Shown: positions 11,548 to 22,204 of the stretch, piece after piece
Layout: each line of letters begins with the position of its first letter
Numbering within the stretch: the stretch's first letter is position 1
Source: Blasia pusilla
Taxonomy: Eukaryota > Marchantiophyta > Marchantiopsida > Blasiales
Assembly (NCBI GenBank): GCA_050084515.1
Contig: CM114274.1
Location: forward strand, 23,002,001-23,066,000
DNA: 64,000 nt
Direction: 5' to 3'
Position numbers and translations under genes: made by a program
Notes under the pieces: model-generated
Told to the model about the DNA's origin: nothing
Seen by the model: the letters and a program-made list of their open reading frames with translations, nothing else
The model's database searches: none

Positions 11548-12897
11548 GTCATCGCCAGACGATTTGGCGAGTCATCACGAGACGATTTGAGCTACCCATC
11601 AAGGCGACTCATCTCGACATCAGCAAGGCGATTGATCAAGCGATTCATCGTGGACATAGGTGGAGACATTTTCGGGAAAAATGACGAGGAAAAAAGCTCA
11701 AGCAACTAAGTCTCGGAGCTTCACTCCGAACTCCATTAGGACTCCTGCGTCAGCATCTCCAGGGCCTCGTTTGGCAAATGAGATTAGGGTGCAGGAAATG
11801 GAGGAGCGGGAAAGGGAAGTGGAGATGCACAACCAAGAGCTTCTTGCGAGACGTGTACAAGAGGCGCTCGATAAACAGAACGCAGAGGGTGAGATGTCGC
11901 ATGCCTTGAAGAAAAGGATCGCCGACGAAAAGCAAGAAAAGAAGCGTCTGGACGCGTTTGGGAGGAGAGCAGAATTGGCTAAAGCGAGGAGGAAAAAGCA
12001 ATAGCCATTGACTACAGCCCTGCCCGTCCAATCAAAAGTGTTGAGATGCGGGAAATGTCCCCGATGAAGTCCGGGGACACAATCAACATAGCGGAAAGGC
12101 CAGAAGTTCAAATCACGGACGATGAGGTAATGAGGACCGCCAGCGTGGAGATGGTGGACATCGCCGAAAAAGCAGGAGAGCGATCATTCACGTCTCCAAG
12201 CCCGGCGGAAGAAATCGACCTCTATCAGATCGACGAGTTCCCATTGGACCTGCCAGCTGCTGTCTCAGACAAGTTGGTTGGTCAAGAAACCGACCCTATC
12301 TTCGAGCGTGTAAGAGAGGATTTGGGTTTTTTGAATTATGTGAAGGCCCATCTTGCAATTCATTGGCAATTCAGTGTAGCTTATTGATCTTGTCCCGGTT
12401 CTGACAAGTGGTAAAGCAGATGGCACTTATGGAGGGCCACAACGCCCCGAGAATTCTACTCTGCCGATTGCGGACAATGGAATACGTACGCAAAATCCAG
12501 TCCGACAAGGATATCGCGAAGCTCAAACAATCGGCGGCGACAACATCCTACGTCGACAGCTTCCCTCCCTTCTATGTTCAGCCTTACGAAGAGAATGGAA
12601 CCCAAGCCCTCGTTACGGAGGAGGACTTGGAAAAGCTCGACACATTCTGGAGGATGAGAGACCAGGATTTCAGAAGGCAAGTAGAGGGCACGGAATTCAG
12701 CTGGATGAGGAATCTGCATTTCTTCATCAAGGATGGAAATCACAGGTTGATGGCGTGGACAAAGTTTGCAGAGGAGCGCCCAAACTCCTAAGAGGCACAT
12801 TTTTGCGTGAAGGCAGTGGTCCTTCGTCCATACCCTCATCACATGGCGACGGTGGAGATGGCCATGCATGCCATGAACACATAAGTGTCTTCTTGCT

Positions 12898-14605
12898 GCA
12901 AATCGTCGGACTCCGACAAGTTGTTTGGGTCGCCACTGTTATTGGGATGCTTTTGGCCAAACGCAACTCGTCGGATTCCGACGAGTTGCTCGATTGATGA
13001 ATGGGTTAGGATGTTTTTGGCCAAAAGCAACTCGTCGGACTCCGACGAGTTGCTCGAATGACGGCAGAAGTTAGGATGTTTTTGGCGAAAGCAACTCATC
13101 GGAGTCCAACGAGTTGCTCGACTCGTTGCCTTTTCTAGATGTTTTTTGAAGAAAGCAACTCGTCGGACTCCGACGAGTTGTTCGACTGACCACAGGTTTA
13201 GTATGTTTTTGGCCCAAAGCAACTTGTCGGAGTCCGACGGGTTGCTTGACTCAAAGCTGTTTGGAGGTTTTTTTATGTTTTTGGCCGAAAGAAACTCGTC
13301 GGAGTGCGACGGTGTCGTGCGCCTACTCTCCTTGAACGTTAATCTTGTTTGTTGCGGAAGCGTGCGTTCAGTAGGTCACGCTCTCAACGCTGATCTGCAT
13401 CCAAACACGCACTTCGGTTAGTCGGGTCTTGGATCAATCAACGGGATTACTTTCCGAGTTCTCGTCTCGGACTCTCTCTTCAAGCTCAACCTTCCTAGTT
13501 TCGCGGTTTCCAACACGGGCAAGTCTCGAAAGACTTGGGAGAGACTTTCTGGTCGGTTCAGGAACCTGAAACGGCGTTTCGCGCCTAGCGGTTCCAACTG
13601 TCCGATGAACATCCAATGAGTTCCTCACCAAGACTCGCACGAAGTGAATCTCGGGTTGGAATCCATGTGTGGCGCACAAAGTCCACTCCTTGGATCAGGT
13701 TTGGGTTTTGGTTTTCGCGCCAAACTCCCGTTTCATCCGTGCCTCAAACGCCGTTTGGCGCCCAAAGTGGGGTTTCGTTTCCCGAGATATCTCAGAGAAG
13801 GAACTCCCCTTACTAGTACTTCTGGGGATCTCCGGGGGCCCCCTACATTTAGGGAAAGACACCCGGGCCCCTCCAATTGGCCCTCAACCCGATTGCTCTC
13901 TGAATCGTTTTCGGCCAATATCTCAGCGTGTACTTATGCGTTTGCTGAGATCTTTGGTGCGTTGGAAGCTTCTTGAGATCAGCTTTCCAACGCGCCCTTA
14001 CTTGTCCCGAACGCATCTCGGAGCTCAACGTTATGGTCCTAAACACAGTCAGATTCTCCCAAACGCTAGTCATGTTCTAAACTGGTTCTCACCTCTTTGG
14101 CAACCAACCTCCAAGACTCAACTGATCTCAAGTCTCGGCTCGCGTTTGGTCTTGGTTTCCTGATCGCAACCACTAACGCATGAAACGCACAACTCTGTTC
14201 CGCGTTTCGTCTCTTAGACTTTTCCAAGAGACTCTACCAAACGCCTCTCCAAAGCGCAAACCTCGCGGCGTGAGTTCCTTTGAGTTCTGATGTTTCGCTT
14301 GGCGCGTATTTGGTGTTGTTTGGTTATGAGGGTCGCGACAGACGGGTTGCATTCGGAAGTTGGAAGCTAACTTTTTCGCACCAAATTGCAGCTCTCCATG
14401 CAATTGCGCAACGTGTCGGACTCCGACGGGTTGCTATGTTCACGTTTGATACGGACTATCTGACAACCCTTCGACTCCGACGGGTTGAAACCAGGAATTC
14501 ACAAATGTGAATGCAATCCGTCGGACTCCGACGGGTTGCATCATTTAGCTCGTTGCTAGAATGTGACCTTGAGCTGTGATAACCCCTCAGAGTCCGACAG
14601 GTTGC
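12898..14605. repeat. Palindrome array C in a methyltransferase-gene intron, split by a solo LTR
   Basis: Copies start at 12898, 12963, 13027, 13091, 13155, 13219 and 13291, with spacing 65, 64, 64, 64, 64, 72. The subfamily has arms GCAACTCGTCGGA and TCCGACGAGTTGC, and intervals share 'gatgtttttggccaaa'. The seventh copy is cut by a solo LTR (13313-14340) and finishes at 14346-14350. Further copies are at about 14408-14434, 14462-14487, 14513-14539 and 14579-14605. All lie between two coding pieces, so they are intronic. Confidence 0.8.
13308..14345 (-). mobile_element. Solo LTR of the Gypsy-1 family with TSD GACGG
   Basis: LTR at 13313-14340 (1028 bp), starting TGTCGTGCG and ending GTCGCGACA. 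It is flanked by GACGG at 13308-13312 and again at 14341-14345. There is no internal region, so it formed by LTR-LTR recombination. It landed inside a 27-bp palindrome, and removing it with one GACGG rejoins the two palindrome arms. Confidence 0.9.
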
Positions 14606-16710
14606 AGGAATCCATGCAACTTACAAAATTTCTGAAATTGAGTTTGGATGTGCAGGATTGTATCGGAGGGGAATGTCACCCACTACTGGATCCAGGATTG
14701 CCATCGGGTGAAGAAGGTGCTTACGACGCACCCGAAAGAGTACAAGGGGTTCTTGGGCAACGCCCTCGTAAATCAGATGCTTGCAAAGGGTGCACAGATA
14801 AAAAATAAGACTTGGGCAAATAAGTTTATTTCCCAAGATGCAGCCATAACAATCCTTTGCTGGTCAAAGATACAGGCTGCGAATAAGAGCGCTGCACTTG
14901 AGCTGGAGCGGAGGGAGAAAGTATAGTATCTGGGTCTAAGCGCGCGAAATTCTTCCAAGTTGCAGTATCTGCAGCCACGAATACACGGCAAGCAAGATGC
15001 AGCGCTACATCAGCATTCTCAACCCCGAACTTGGTCCGGAGTTTTACAAAGAGCTGAAGGGGATCCGCAAGGTCGGATTGGGGAGAAAGTGTCCCTGGAT
15101 CGCGTGCATCGGTTTACGCTTTCCGGAAAAAGTGAGTTTAGGAGGATCTGACTGATGAAAATCAGTCTCGAGGGCACAGAGGCCCAGAAGATGGCGGCAC
15201 ACCATCCTCCGGGTGTGTCTTATCCAGTGATCTCCCATTGGCTCCGCGAATGCTCATTCTGGGACGCGTTGCAGATTATCGGGAAGTCCGTGCTGGACGG
15301 TGTCCAAGCGGAGCTCAAAAGATTAGAGCCCATTCCGGATGAAGCAAACCTGTAAAGTGCTGTAGATTTTGAGGTTTGGCTCGACGACATCCGGGACAAG
15401 CCAATCAAAAACCTAGGATTCAAGACGATGTTCAAGGTTTGCGTCCTCCCTCAGGCAGACCTTGACAAAGAAATCGAGGGGAACAAACGGGATCAAGCAA
15501 AGAAGAAGCGAGATCTTCAGGAGCAGGCGTCCCATTTAGTTCGAGTAAGAGCTGCCCAACGGATGGTCTTCAGGTACCTCGTCCATTGTAAGAATGCAGG
15601 TACCTCGGGAAAAATACCGGCAGCCTTGAAATTGTGGGCTTCGCCGCCTAATGGAGAGACATTATCCATGTACAACACGGAGATGGCTCAACACATGTCC
15701 GATTGGGAGGTGGAGAATTTCCCGATTTGGCTGGACTTCAACGACCCTGAAGACATCACCGAGAAAGATTTACGAGTGCTTCATGATGCAATGGCCTCAA
15801 GACGGGACCACATCCCCAATTTTGTGCAGCCTGAAGACTTCGGAGGAGGAGATGCAGAAGAGCAAACCCTCGAGACAACTGAGTTGGCTTCAAAGGTCCG
15901 CACAGCCAAAGACAAATCCACATCGGGTCTCAAAGGCAAGGCGAGGGGAGGGAAGAATTCCAAGGCCGAGTCTTCCCAAAGAGAGGCTGAAGATTCAAGG
16001 CCAGAGGCGGAATCGTCCGGGCGAGCGGGGAGAGTGGTCGGACCTAGTCCTCCGCGAAAAAAACCCCACCAGAGTCTGAGGTCAGAGAGACTCCGACAAG
16101 CCGTCCGCAGACTCGGGAGAAGCAGATGTGAGAGATGCCAGGGTTGTCCCAAGGAGAATAGAGTCCATCATCCTTGGGGAGACATAGAGAAACAACGACC
16201 CGGACAAGCGTTCTCCTTCAGTTCACGAATTTACGAGATGAGCTGAAAAGTTTCAGTTCTCAAGCGTCGACACCCGCCATTGATAAATTGACAACGTTGG
16301 GACGGAAGCTCCAACAAAACGGGCACGCTCCCTGGACTGTGAATGGAGTGGTCGAAGAGGTGGCGGTGGATCTATTGATCGCTGATCTGCCCTCGGGGTT
16401 GCGATTGTGGGACGAGAATCCGTCGGACGGGTTATCTGACTGGAATGTTCCCCTCTCTTATGACCAGATTGCGCTATTGTTCTCCTTTGCAGACGCTTAT
16501 CTGAGTGACAGGGGCTGCTTCTTAGTGTTGACTGGAGGGAGCGAGGATGAGCTTTTCAACCTCCAGTGCGTCAAGAGGTCGCTGAAGTGGAGGACGGCGG
16601 AATCGTGGATCATCAAAAACGAGTACCCACTCCGATCCGCGACGAGTCAGATTCGGGTAAGGCTCTCTTCCTATCTCCAGATAGTATATCTTGGTTGTTT
16701 TTGTCCGTGA

Positions 16711-16997
16711 GTAACCCGTCAGAAGGCGATAGGTTGCTGGCTAAGAGCAACCCGTCGCTTTCTGACGGGTTGCATCTTTCCCATAAACACAGGGAAAACG
16801 CCGGTGTACCTGCAACCCGTCGGAACCCGACGGGTTGCAGTTGCTTATGGTTTTTCCCTATGTTTCCGGAAAGCTGCAACCCGTCAAAAAGCAACAGGTT
16901 GCTCTCAGCCAAGCATGGGCTGCTCTTAGCCAGCAACCCGTTGTCTTCCGACGGGTTGGTCATGGACAAAACAACCTGTCGGACTCCGACAGGTTGC
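16711..16997. repeat. Palindrome array E in the last methyltransferase-gene intron
   Basis: Copies at 16711-16737, 16747-16773, 16812-16838, 16876-16902, 16933-16959 and 16971-16997. The last is nearly perfect with the CCTGTC/GACAGG arm variant. Spacing is less regular (36-65 bp). They lie wholly between the donor at 16655 and the exon starting about 17108. Confidence 0.8.
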
Positions 16998-17850
16998 TCC
17001 AATGTTAGTATTTGAAAAAAGTTCTCTAGGGTCAAGCGGAGTTCTTTGGTGACGTGTTGCACATTATGCCAAGTTGCTGACATTCTTTCCAACGTGCTTC
17101 TTTATAGATGGACCACTCCTACGTTTACTGCTTCGTTCGGCCCGAGCACAACTTCCAGGTGTTCAAGATCCATGATCATGTGGATCCATGCTCAGATGGG
17201 TACAGCTTAGATAGTTTGTACAATTCCCCCCCGGGAATTTACATGCAAGAGGGTACCCCACTTCTTGGAGGAAGGGAAAAGTCCCCAGCCGTGATGCAAA
17301 TGCTCATCGAGCTCTGCTCAAGGCCGGGTGACTTGGTGTTCGACTTAGTGGGACTTTCAAGGGCGAGTATCAAAGGCGCATGGCAGAGTGGCAGGAACAT
17401 TCTCTGCCTCGAGGGAAGGCAGGAACTGTTTGACCTTTGCAAGGAGACAAAGGCAGAATACGAAAGGCTCGTTGGGGCGTACAACTCTCCACCAAAGCCG
17501 AGAGCTCCGGATCCGGACCCACCATTGGTAGTGACACCATCGTCACTTCCAACGATTCTGAAAATCGGGAGGGCAAGGCCGAAAGTAATATTGCAAGAGC
17601 TCTCGGATGATGACGAGTGAGTTCAAAGAACTCAAGGACCCAGCTTGACTGCAGCGTCTGGAGTAGGGAGTTATTTGATGATGAGGCAAAAGATTTCATA
17701 GAATAGATCAAATGTACAGTTCCGAGCTTTTTTCGGATGTTATAAAGGAGAAGATTTTTTCGAACGATGGTGGTGCTTCTAAAAGTTTGCTGAACATTTT
17801 TTATGTCTTTTCAAATGTGATCGTCTATGTACTCCGCGGACTTCTATTTT

Positions 17851-17947
17851 GCAACCCGTCGGATTTCTCCTGCTTGCAACTTTTCACTTTTTGACCACTG
17901 CACCTTTTTACCACTTCCAGGCAACCTGTCAGATTCCGACAGGTTGC
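17851..17947. repeat. Two terminal palindromes, downstream of the methyltransferase-like gene
   Basis: A degenerate copy at 17851-17877 and a good one at 17921-17947 (arms GCAACCTGTC and GACAGGTTGC). They are the last copies in the window. The remaining flank 17948-18476 has no gene and ends in the pyrimidine-rich candidate inverted repeat. Confidence 0.7.
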
Positions 17948-18437
17948 CTGATCGGACTCTTTCCCTGTTGGTCCAACTTAAGAGGCAGTCTGACGGGCTT
18001 CTTCACTTTGGCACCTTCCCCTCAACTCGTAAAAGAAGGTGTAGGCTTCTTTTCTTCTTCTTTTCTTTGGCACATTTCACAAAGTTGGTATTTATTTGAA
18101 CCTTTCATTGAGATGAGATTGCTACTTTATGTCAAACTATTTGCCAATGGTACTCCAACAAAAATACCCCTAGGCACAACTTATTGTAGACTGAGGCAGG
18201 CAATGTGAAGAAACTTAGGCTCACATGCAGAGTGCTGGAAAATTGTTTGTAGTGGTCTTATGATGCCTACTTGTTTTTCGCCCCCTTGAAAAAAGAAGGT
18301 TTCTTTAGGCCCGAATGTGGACCACTACCTACTCTCTTCTAAAGATTTCATGAATTTGAAAGCAAACAAAAATTTCAAATATGTCAAAAAGTTTTGAAGA
18401 GAGGAAGCAGATTTGGCCCTTCTTTTTGAAGAGAGAC

Positions 18438-18476
18438 TCTGCTCTCTTCCTCTCTTCCTGTCCTCTCTTCCTCTCT
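18438..18476 (-). repeat. Candidate right terminal inverted repeat (pyrimidine-rich)
   Basis: Its reverse complement begins GAGAGGAAGAGAGGA, the same as 5877-5891, then diverges. No target duplication was found outside it. Confidence 0.3.
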
Positions 18477-18477
18477 C

Positions 18478-19930
18478 ATGCCAGAATACCAACCCCCAGA
18501 TGTACTAGTTGGAGGAGCAGTATTGTACCCGATGGGTTTTCAGATGGACTATTGGACTGAGACAACGTCTTATAGACCTGGTTGGCAGTCCGGGGATGGA
18601 CGTATGAGCCAGGTTCCTGTGAGATTTATTTATGGGGCTCGACCAGGAGGGTCTTCCCCAACATTGTTAGCATCTGTGGCTGGTTTTAGTGGAGTAGTCA
18701 CTTGGCCAGGAGACTTTTTGGAGGGTAATCTTTCTGCTATGGATTCTCCTGTGCATGAGGAGGTAGAGGAGGTCCCTAGTTTTGGAGCAGTGGTGTCCTC
18801 ATCGTTGGATGTGCCACTTTGGAGTTCAGGCGAGGCACTACGGCAAGAGGCTGATCGCCTAGTGTAGGAGGCTTGGTGTAAGGTTGTTATACCTCACGAG
18901 GAAGAGGAGGCTCTACGACGGACTCCTACTTCTGGTCCACTTGGATTATCCCCTTTGGATACTACACCCACTGTATGGCAGTATCCGCCGGAGGGCATTT
19001 GTGTGTTAGATCTCTTTGGTGGGATTAGCACTGGTTTGGCTGCAGTGTTGCAGGCCGGTATTCTGTGGGGAGATACGTATATGTGGAATGAGATGAGACG
19101 GCCTAGAGAGTCTCATCCCGACATATTGAGCACTTGATGCGGAGATATCTTGAGTTTTTGCCGCCATTAGCTATTCGTGGGTACCGGCATGCTTTGCCAT
19201 CACACATTGCATTGCAGGACCTTGAGAGGATTGGTCCTGTGGATTTGGTGATTGCTGGATGGTCATGTTATGGTCATACACGTGCTGGTCGTGGTGAGGG
19301 ATTACACGACCCTAGGTCTCGATTTTTTTGGGAGATGTTGCGTGTGTTACGACATCTTCAGGTTCATCAAGCACATGCTCTAGCTTACATTCTGGAGAAT
19401 GTTCCATTGTTGGGTGACACTCGGATCCGGATGATGGCGAGTGTTCATGAGGTGCTATCTTGGATTGGACCAACGGTTATGTTGGATGCAGCGCGAGTTG
19501 GCTCGCGTGCTCATCGCCCACGCTTGTGGTGGACAAACTTGTTGCCTAGTGAGGTTCTACGTCGAGCATATGCTGCAGTATAGCGGGATCCTTGCCTTAT
19601 AGTGGATAGTATCTTGGATATTGGGCGACTTTCTCAGCTGGTGAGGGTTATTGATCGGTCACCCATGGTAGTGGTGAACCGTGTGGGGCAGCCTAGGATG
19701 GCACTACCCACATTTGTGAGTTTTCCCTTGTCACATGCCTACAGGGAAGGAGCATGGGATTCTCATGTGCGACAGTTGGTGGAGCCTAACGTGATGAGAG
19801 AGAGCGTGCAATGGGATTTGCTACTGGTGTGACAGCGGTTGCTTCCATTTCTAAGGCTTCATGACGTCATGTGTTAGGTCAGGCCATGGACCTGAATTGT
19901 TTGACCTGGATTTTGAGTCTTGGTATGGCC
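18478..19930 (+). pseudogene. DNMT3-like cytosine-5 DNA methyltransferase domain of DNMT-Gypsy
   Basis: C5 methyltransferase motifs appear in order. CVLDLFGGISTGLAAVL at about 19000 is motif I (AdoMet binding). GPVDLVIAGWSC at about 19230 is motif IV, with Cys kept but SPC changed to WSC. RSRFFWEMLRVL and ILENVPLLGD hold motif VI (ENV). RVGSRAHRPRLWWTNL is motif VIII. AMGFATGVTA near 19808 is motif IX-like and LGQAMDLN is motif X. The FFWE and NL spacing resembles DNMT3/DRM-type de novo enzymes more than DNMT1. Residues before 18950 have no match I know. Breaks: TAG at 18865 and 19581, TGA at 19862, frame changes near 19120 and 19803 (in a GA run). In a working relative it would methylate cytosines of DNA or the element's own copies; the substrate is unknown. 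Confidence 0.75.
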
Positions 19931-21913
19931 GAGAAGCGTCGGCTTTGGACTATGTCTGTGGGTCTTCCACCCCTTGTGATGAGCTCGATGGCTACCGGGA
20001 TGATAGAGGCATCGCATGGGGGCGAGGAGAGTAGTATTTTGCATCCTTGGAGTAAATGGGATGTAATGGCTGGGCATGTGGAGTTGGTTGCTCATGTTGG
20101 TGGAGGAGTTATTTGCTCAGTTGATGGTGTAGCTAAGGGTGTACCATCTTGTGAGGGGGTTGCATAGCATCCAATGGCGTCGTCCTCTCCCTCTAGTGTG
20201 CTAGTGGAGGAGACTTTGGAGCCATTACTTGGGCCCAAGTTTACGGGAGGTGAGAAACGACGCTTCACACAATTCCTACGTGCTTATAGGAGTTTTTTTT
20301 CCTTTAGCATGAAGGAGTTGGGTGCTTCGGTTGGACCCGATATACGGATTGATTTGGCTAGTGATACGCCAATCTTCCGTCGTCCCTACCGATATAGTGA
20401 TATGGAGAGGGACCTGATTCAAAGTAGGACGTTGGACCTTTTGGAGGCTGGATTAGTGGAGTTGTCACATGGAGAGTATGCATCAGCCCTTGTCATGCCA
20501 GCTAAAAAGGATGTGTAAGGAAACTACACAAATAGGCGGATGTGTGGAGATTACCATCCTATCAATCGGCAAACCAAGGCCGATAGGAATGCCATGCCTA
20601 CACCTGAGGAGATCTTTGATGTGGTGGGACAGGCAAAGATTTTCAGTACTTTGGATCTTCGGGCAGGATACCATCAGTTGCCGATTCGAGAGAGTGACAA
20701 GGCCAAGATAGCATTTTGGGGTGCCAACTCTCATGGCAAGGATTGTTTGTACTAGTGGAAATTCTTACCCTTTGGGTTGAAGAATGCACTTGCCGAGTTT
20801 TAGAGAGTGATGGACAGGATCCTAACAAGATTGGATTTTTTTTGGTGTTACATTGATAATATCTTGGTGTTCAGTAACACGCTGGAGGAGCATCAGATAC
20901 ATTTGCAGATTGTGTTTGAGCGGTTGAAAGCTCATGGTCTACGTTTGCATCCAAGAAAGTGTAAGTTCTTCCATGAGGATGTTGAGTACTTGAGTCATGT
21001 GATCTATCTAGGTGGTTTGGGAGTTCAGCAGGCAAAGATGGAGGCTATTGCACTTATTCTTCGTCCGGTAGATATAAGTAGAGTTCGGGCATTCGTGGGA
21101 TTGGCGAACTACTATCGGAGGTATGTGAAGGGATTTAGTGCTATGGCAAAGCCTGTGAACCAATTGCTCAAATCAGATCAGGAATGGCACTGAGGAGATG
21201 ATCAGGAGAGAGCTTTTGTGGAGCTCAAGGCCCAGTTGAGGAGACCTATCAGAGGGCGCCCATTTTAGTTGCACACTGATTGGAGTATGTTGGAACTTGG
21301 AGCGGTGTTGACACAATATGATGATGAGCACATGGAGTTTGTGGTGGCCTATGCAAGTTGTTCGAATAATGCAGCGGAGTCGCGCTATAGTTCATATGTG
21401 GGAGAATGCTTGGCAGTAGTGTGGGCTATGGCACACTTTAGGTGTTACTTGTTTGGCACACAGTTTACCCTTGAAACTGATCACCAGCCGCTCAAGTGGT
21501 TGATGGAGTCCAACAAGCTTACAGGGAAGCTTGCACGGTGGGCTGTTATCTTACAGGAGTATGACTTCCAGGTGGTACATAGACCTCGAGTTTCCAACCT
21601 TGATGTTGATGGGTTGAGTAGGAACCCATGTACTAGCCAAGAGGATGCAACTAGGGCTAGATGGCATGGCGAGGTTGATGAGGAGATGGTGCCATGTTGG
21701 CATGCATTTGCCTTTTTATGTTGGTTAGGGATGGACTCTAGTATGGAGGACCACATGATATCTTACTCTAGTCAGAGGGTAGATGGCCACTCTTCAAATC
21801 CTAAGGTTGGAGATGGTGGTACGAATCAACGTGATATTCATGATGATGCGTTGGTGTTGGAGTTCCTACGGACCACTAGGGTATTGAAGATTGAGTTACA
21901 GTCAAGCTCATGA
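19931..21913 (+). pseudogene. DNMT-Gypsy reverse transcriptase and RNase H
   Basis: RT begins with a linker after the methyltransferase, then EYASALVMPAKKD, CGDYHPINRQT, FSTLDLRAGYHQLP, FLPFGLKNA, and the catalytic motif as YIDNILVF: the usual YxDD reads YIDN, which would abolish activity. GLANYYRRYVKGF and the RNase H block (LHTDWSMLELGAVL, ETDHQPLKWLM) follow to VSNLDVDGLSRNP. All pieces share one frame, interrupted by TAG 20165, TAA 20516, TAG 20753, TAG 20801, TGA 21191 and TAG 21266. Several of these stand where Gypsy RTs have Gln or Trp. There is no separate protease in front; the polyprotein goes straight from methyltransferase to RT. Confidence 0.8.
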
Positions 21914-22200
21914 GACACATTAACTGCTACATTTGGCACTCACACCAAGTAGGGAAGCTTAATCGTGGTTAGTCAGTTAAGCACGATTATCTTAACTAGG
22001 GTTAGTTAATCACAGTTAGGCTAACTCGAGACTATGGTTAAGGATAGGGTTAGGGTTGCTTGTACATACCCTATATAATTGAGAAGAGGACCAGCCTCCA
22101 CTCATTCTCTCATTGCAAATTTCGTTCTCCATGGTGGTGTGTGTGAGAGAGCCGCTTTCCACCAGTTATGTTTGTTTAGCAATTTTCCACATAGGGTGCT
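21914..22200 (+). other. Non-coding spacer with TATA box and telomere-like repeats inside pol
   Basis: Between RNase H and integrase no frame matches a protein. The stretch has gtta/ctaac-rich half-palindromes (21966-22030), GGGTTAGGGTT at 22047 and CTATATAATT at about 22072. It could be a small solo LTR or a promoter-bearing insert; ends and target duplication are not clear. Confidence 0.35.
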
Positions 22201-22204
22201 AGGC

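Larger units (their letters stand above)
11681..17620 (+). pseudogene. ParB-like / beta-class amino-DNA-methyltransferase-like gene of the MULE, broken
   Basis: Exon pieces: 11681-12004 (Arg/Lys/Glu-rich coiled coil), 12010-12380, 12408-12791, about 14655-14924, 15000-16250, 16174-16654 and 17108-17620. The 12408 piece ends in FFIKDGNHRLMAW, like the DG.HR motif of ParB/Srx nuclease-fold domains. The last two resemble a beta-class N4/N6 methyltransferase: LLIADLPSGLRLWD in the place of DPPY, then in the next exon PGDLVFDLVGLSRASIKGA in the place of the AdoMet motif. Both key motifs are degenerate. Clear intron: GT at 16655, acceptor just before 17108; another spans about 12792-14654. Defects: frameshift at the A-run near 12000, TAA at 15353, frame change near 16200. 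Start chosen at ATG 11681 after TATA and leader. Fold assignment is moderate; activity here is unlikely. Confidence 0.5.
5877..18476. mobile_element. Mutator-like element with divergent methyltransferase-like gene
   Basis: Block of foreign DNA inside Gypsy-1. It holds a minus-strand MULE-type transposase pseudogene (6256-10315), a divergent plus-strand gene (11681-17620) and all copies of a 27-bp palindrome family (7824-17947). The outer edges are purine/pyrimidine-rich sequences in inverted orientation that begin alike (GAGAGGAAGAGAGGA at 5877; its complement ends at 18476) and may be terminal inverted repeats. I find no convincing 8-11 bp target duplication, and the two flanks are different elements, so the ends are provisional. 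Evidence for one mobile unit is the divergent gene pair plus the confinement of the palindromes to this interval. Confidence 0.5.

Noticed and set aside
11343-11684. ERERDGST-repeat protein as the gene start
   Set aside because: The frame differs from the downstream gene and stops at 11684; ATG 11681 gives a better start, so the repeat is treated as leader.
10605-13312. CRISPR array (27-bp palindromic repeats with 37-40 bp spacers)
   Set aside because: Spacers share sequence with each other, the repeats vary, there are no cas genes, and the surroundings are spliced eukaryotic genes and retrotransposons.
5877-18476. Firm MULE ends with terminal inverted repeats
   Set aside because: The similarity is purine-rich low-complexity sequence and no target duplication is found, so only a provisional boundary is given.
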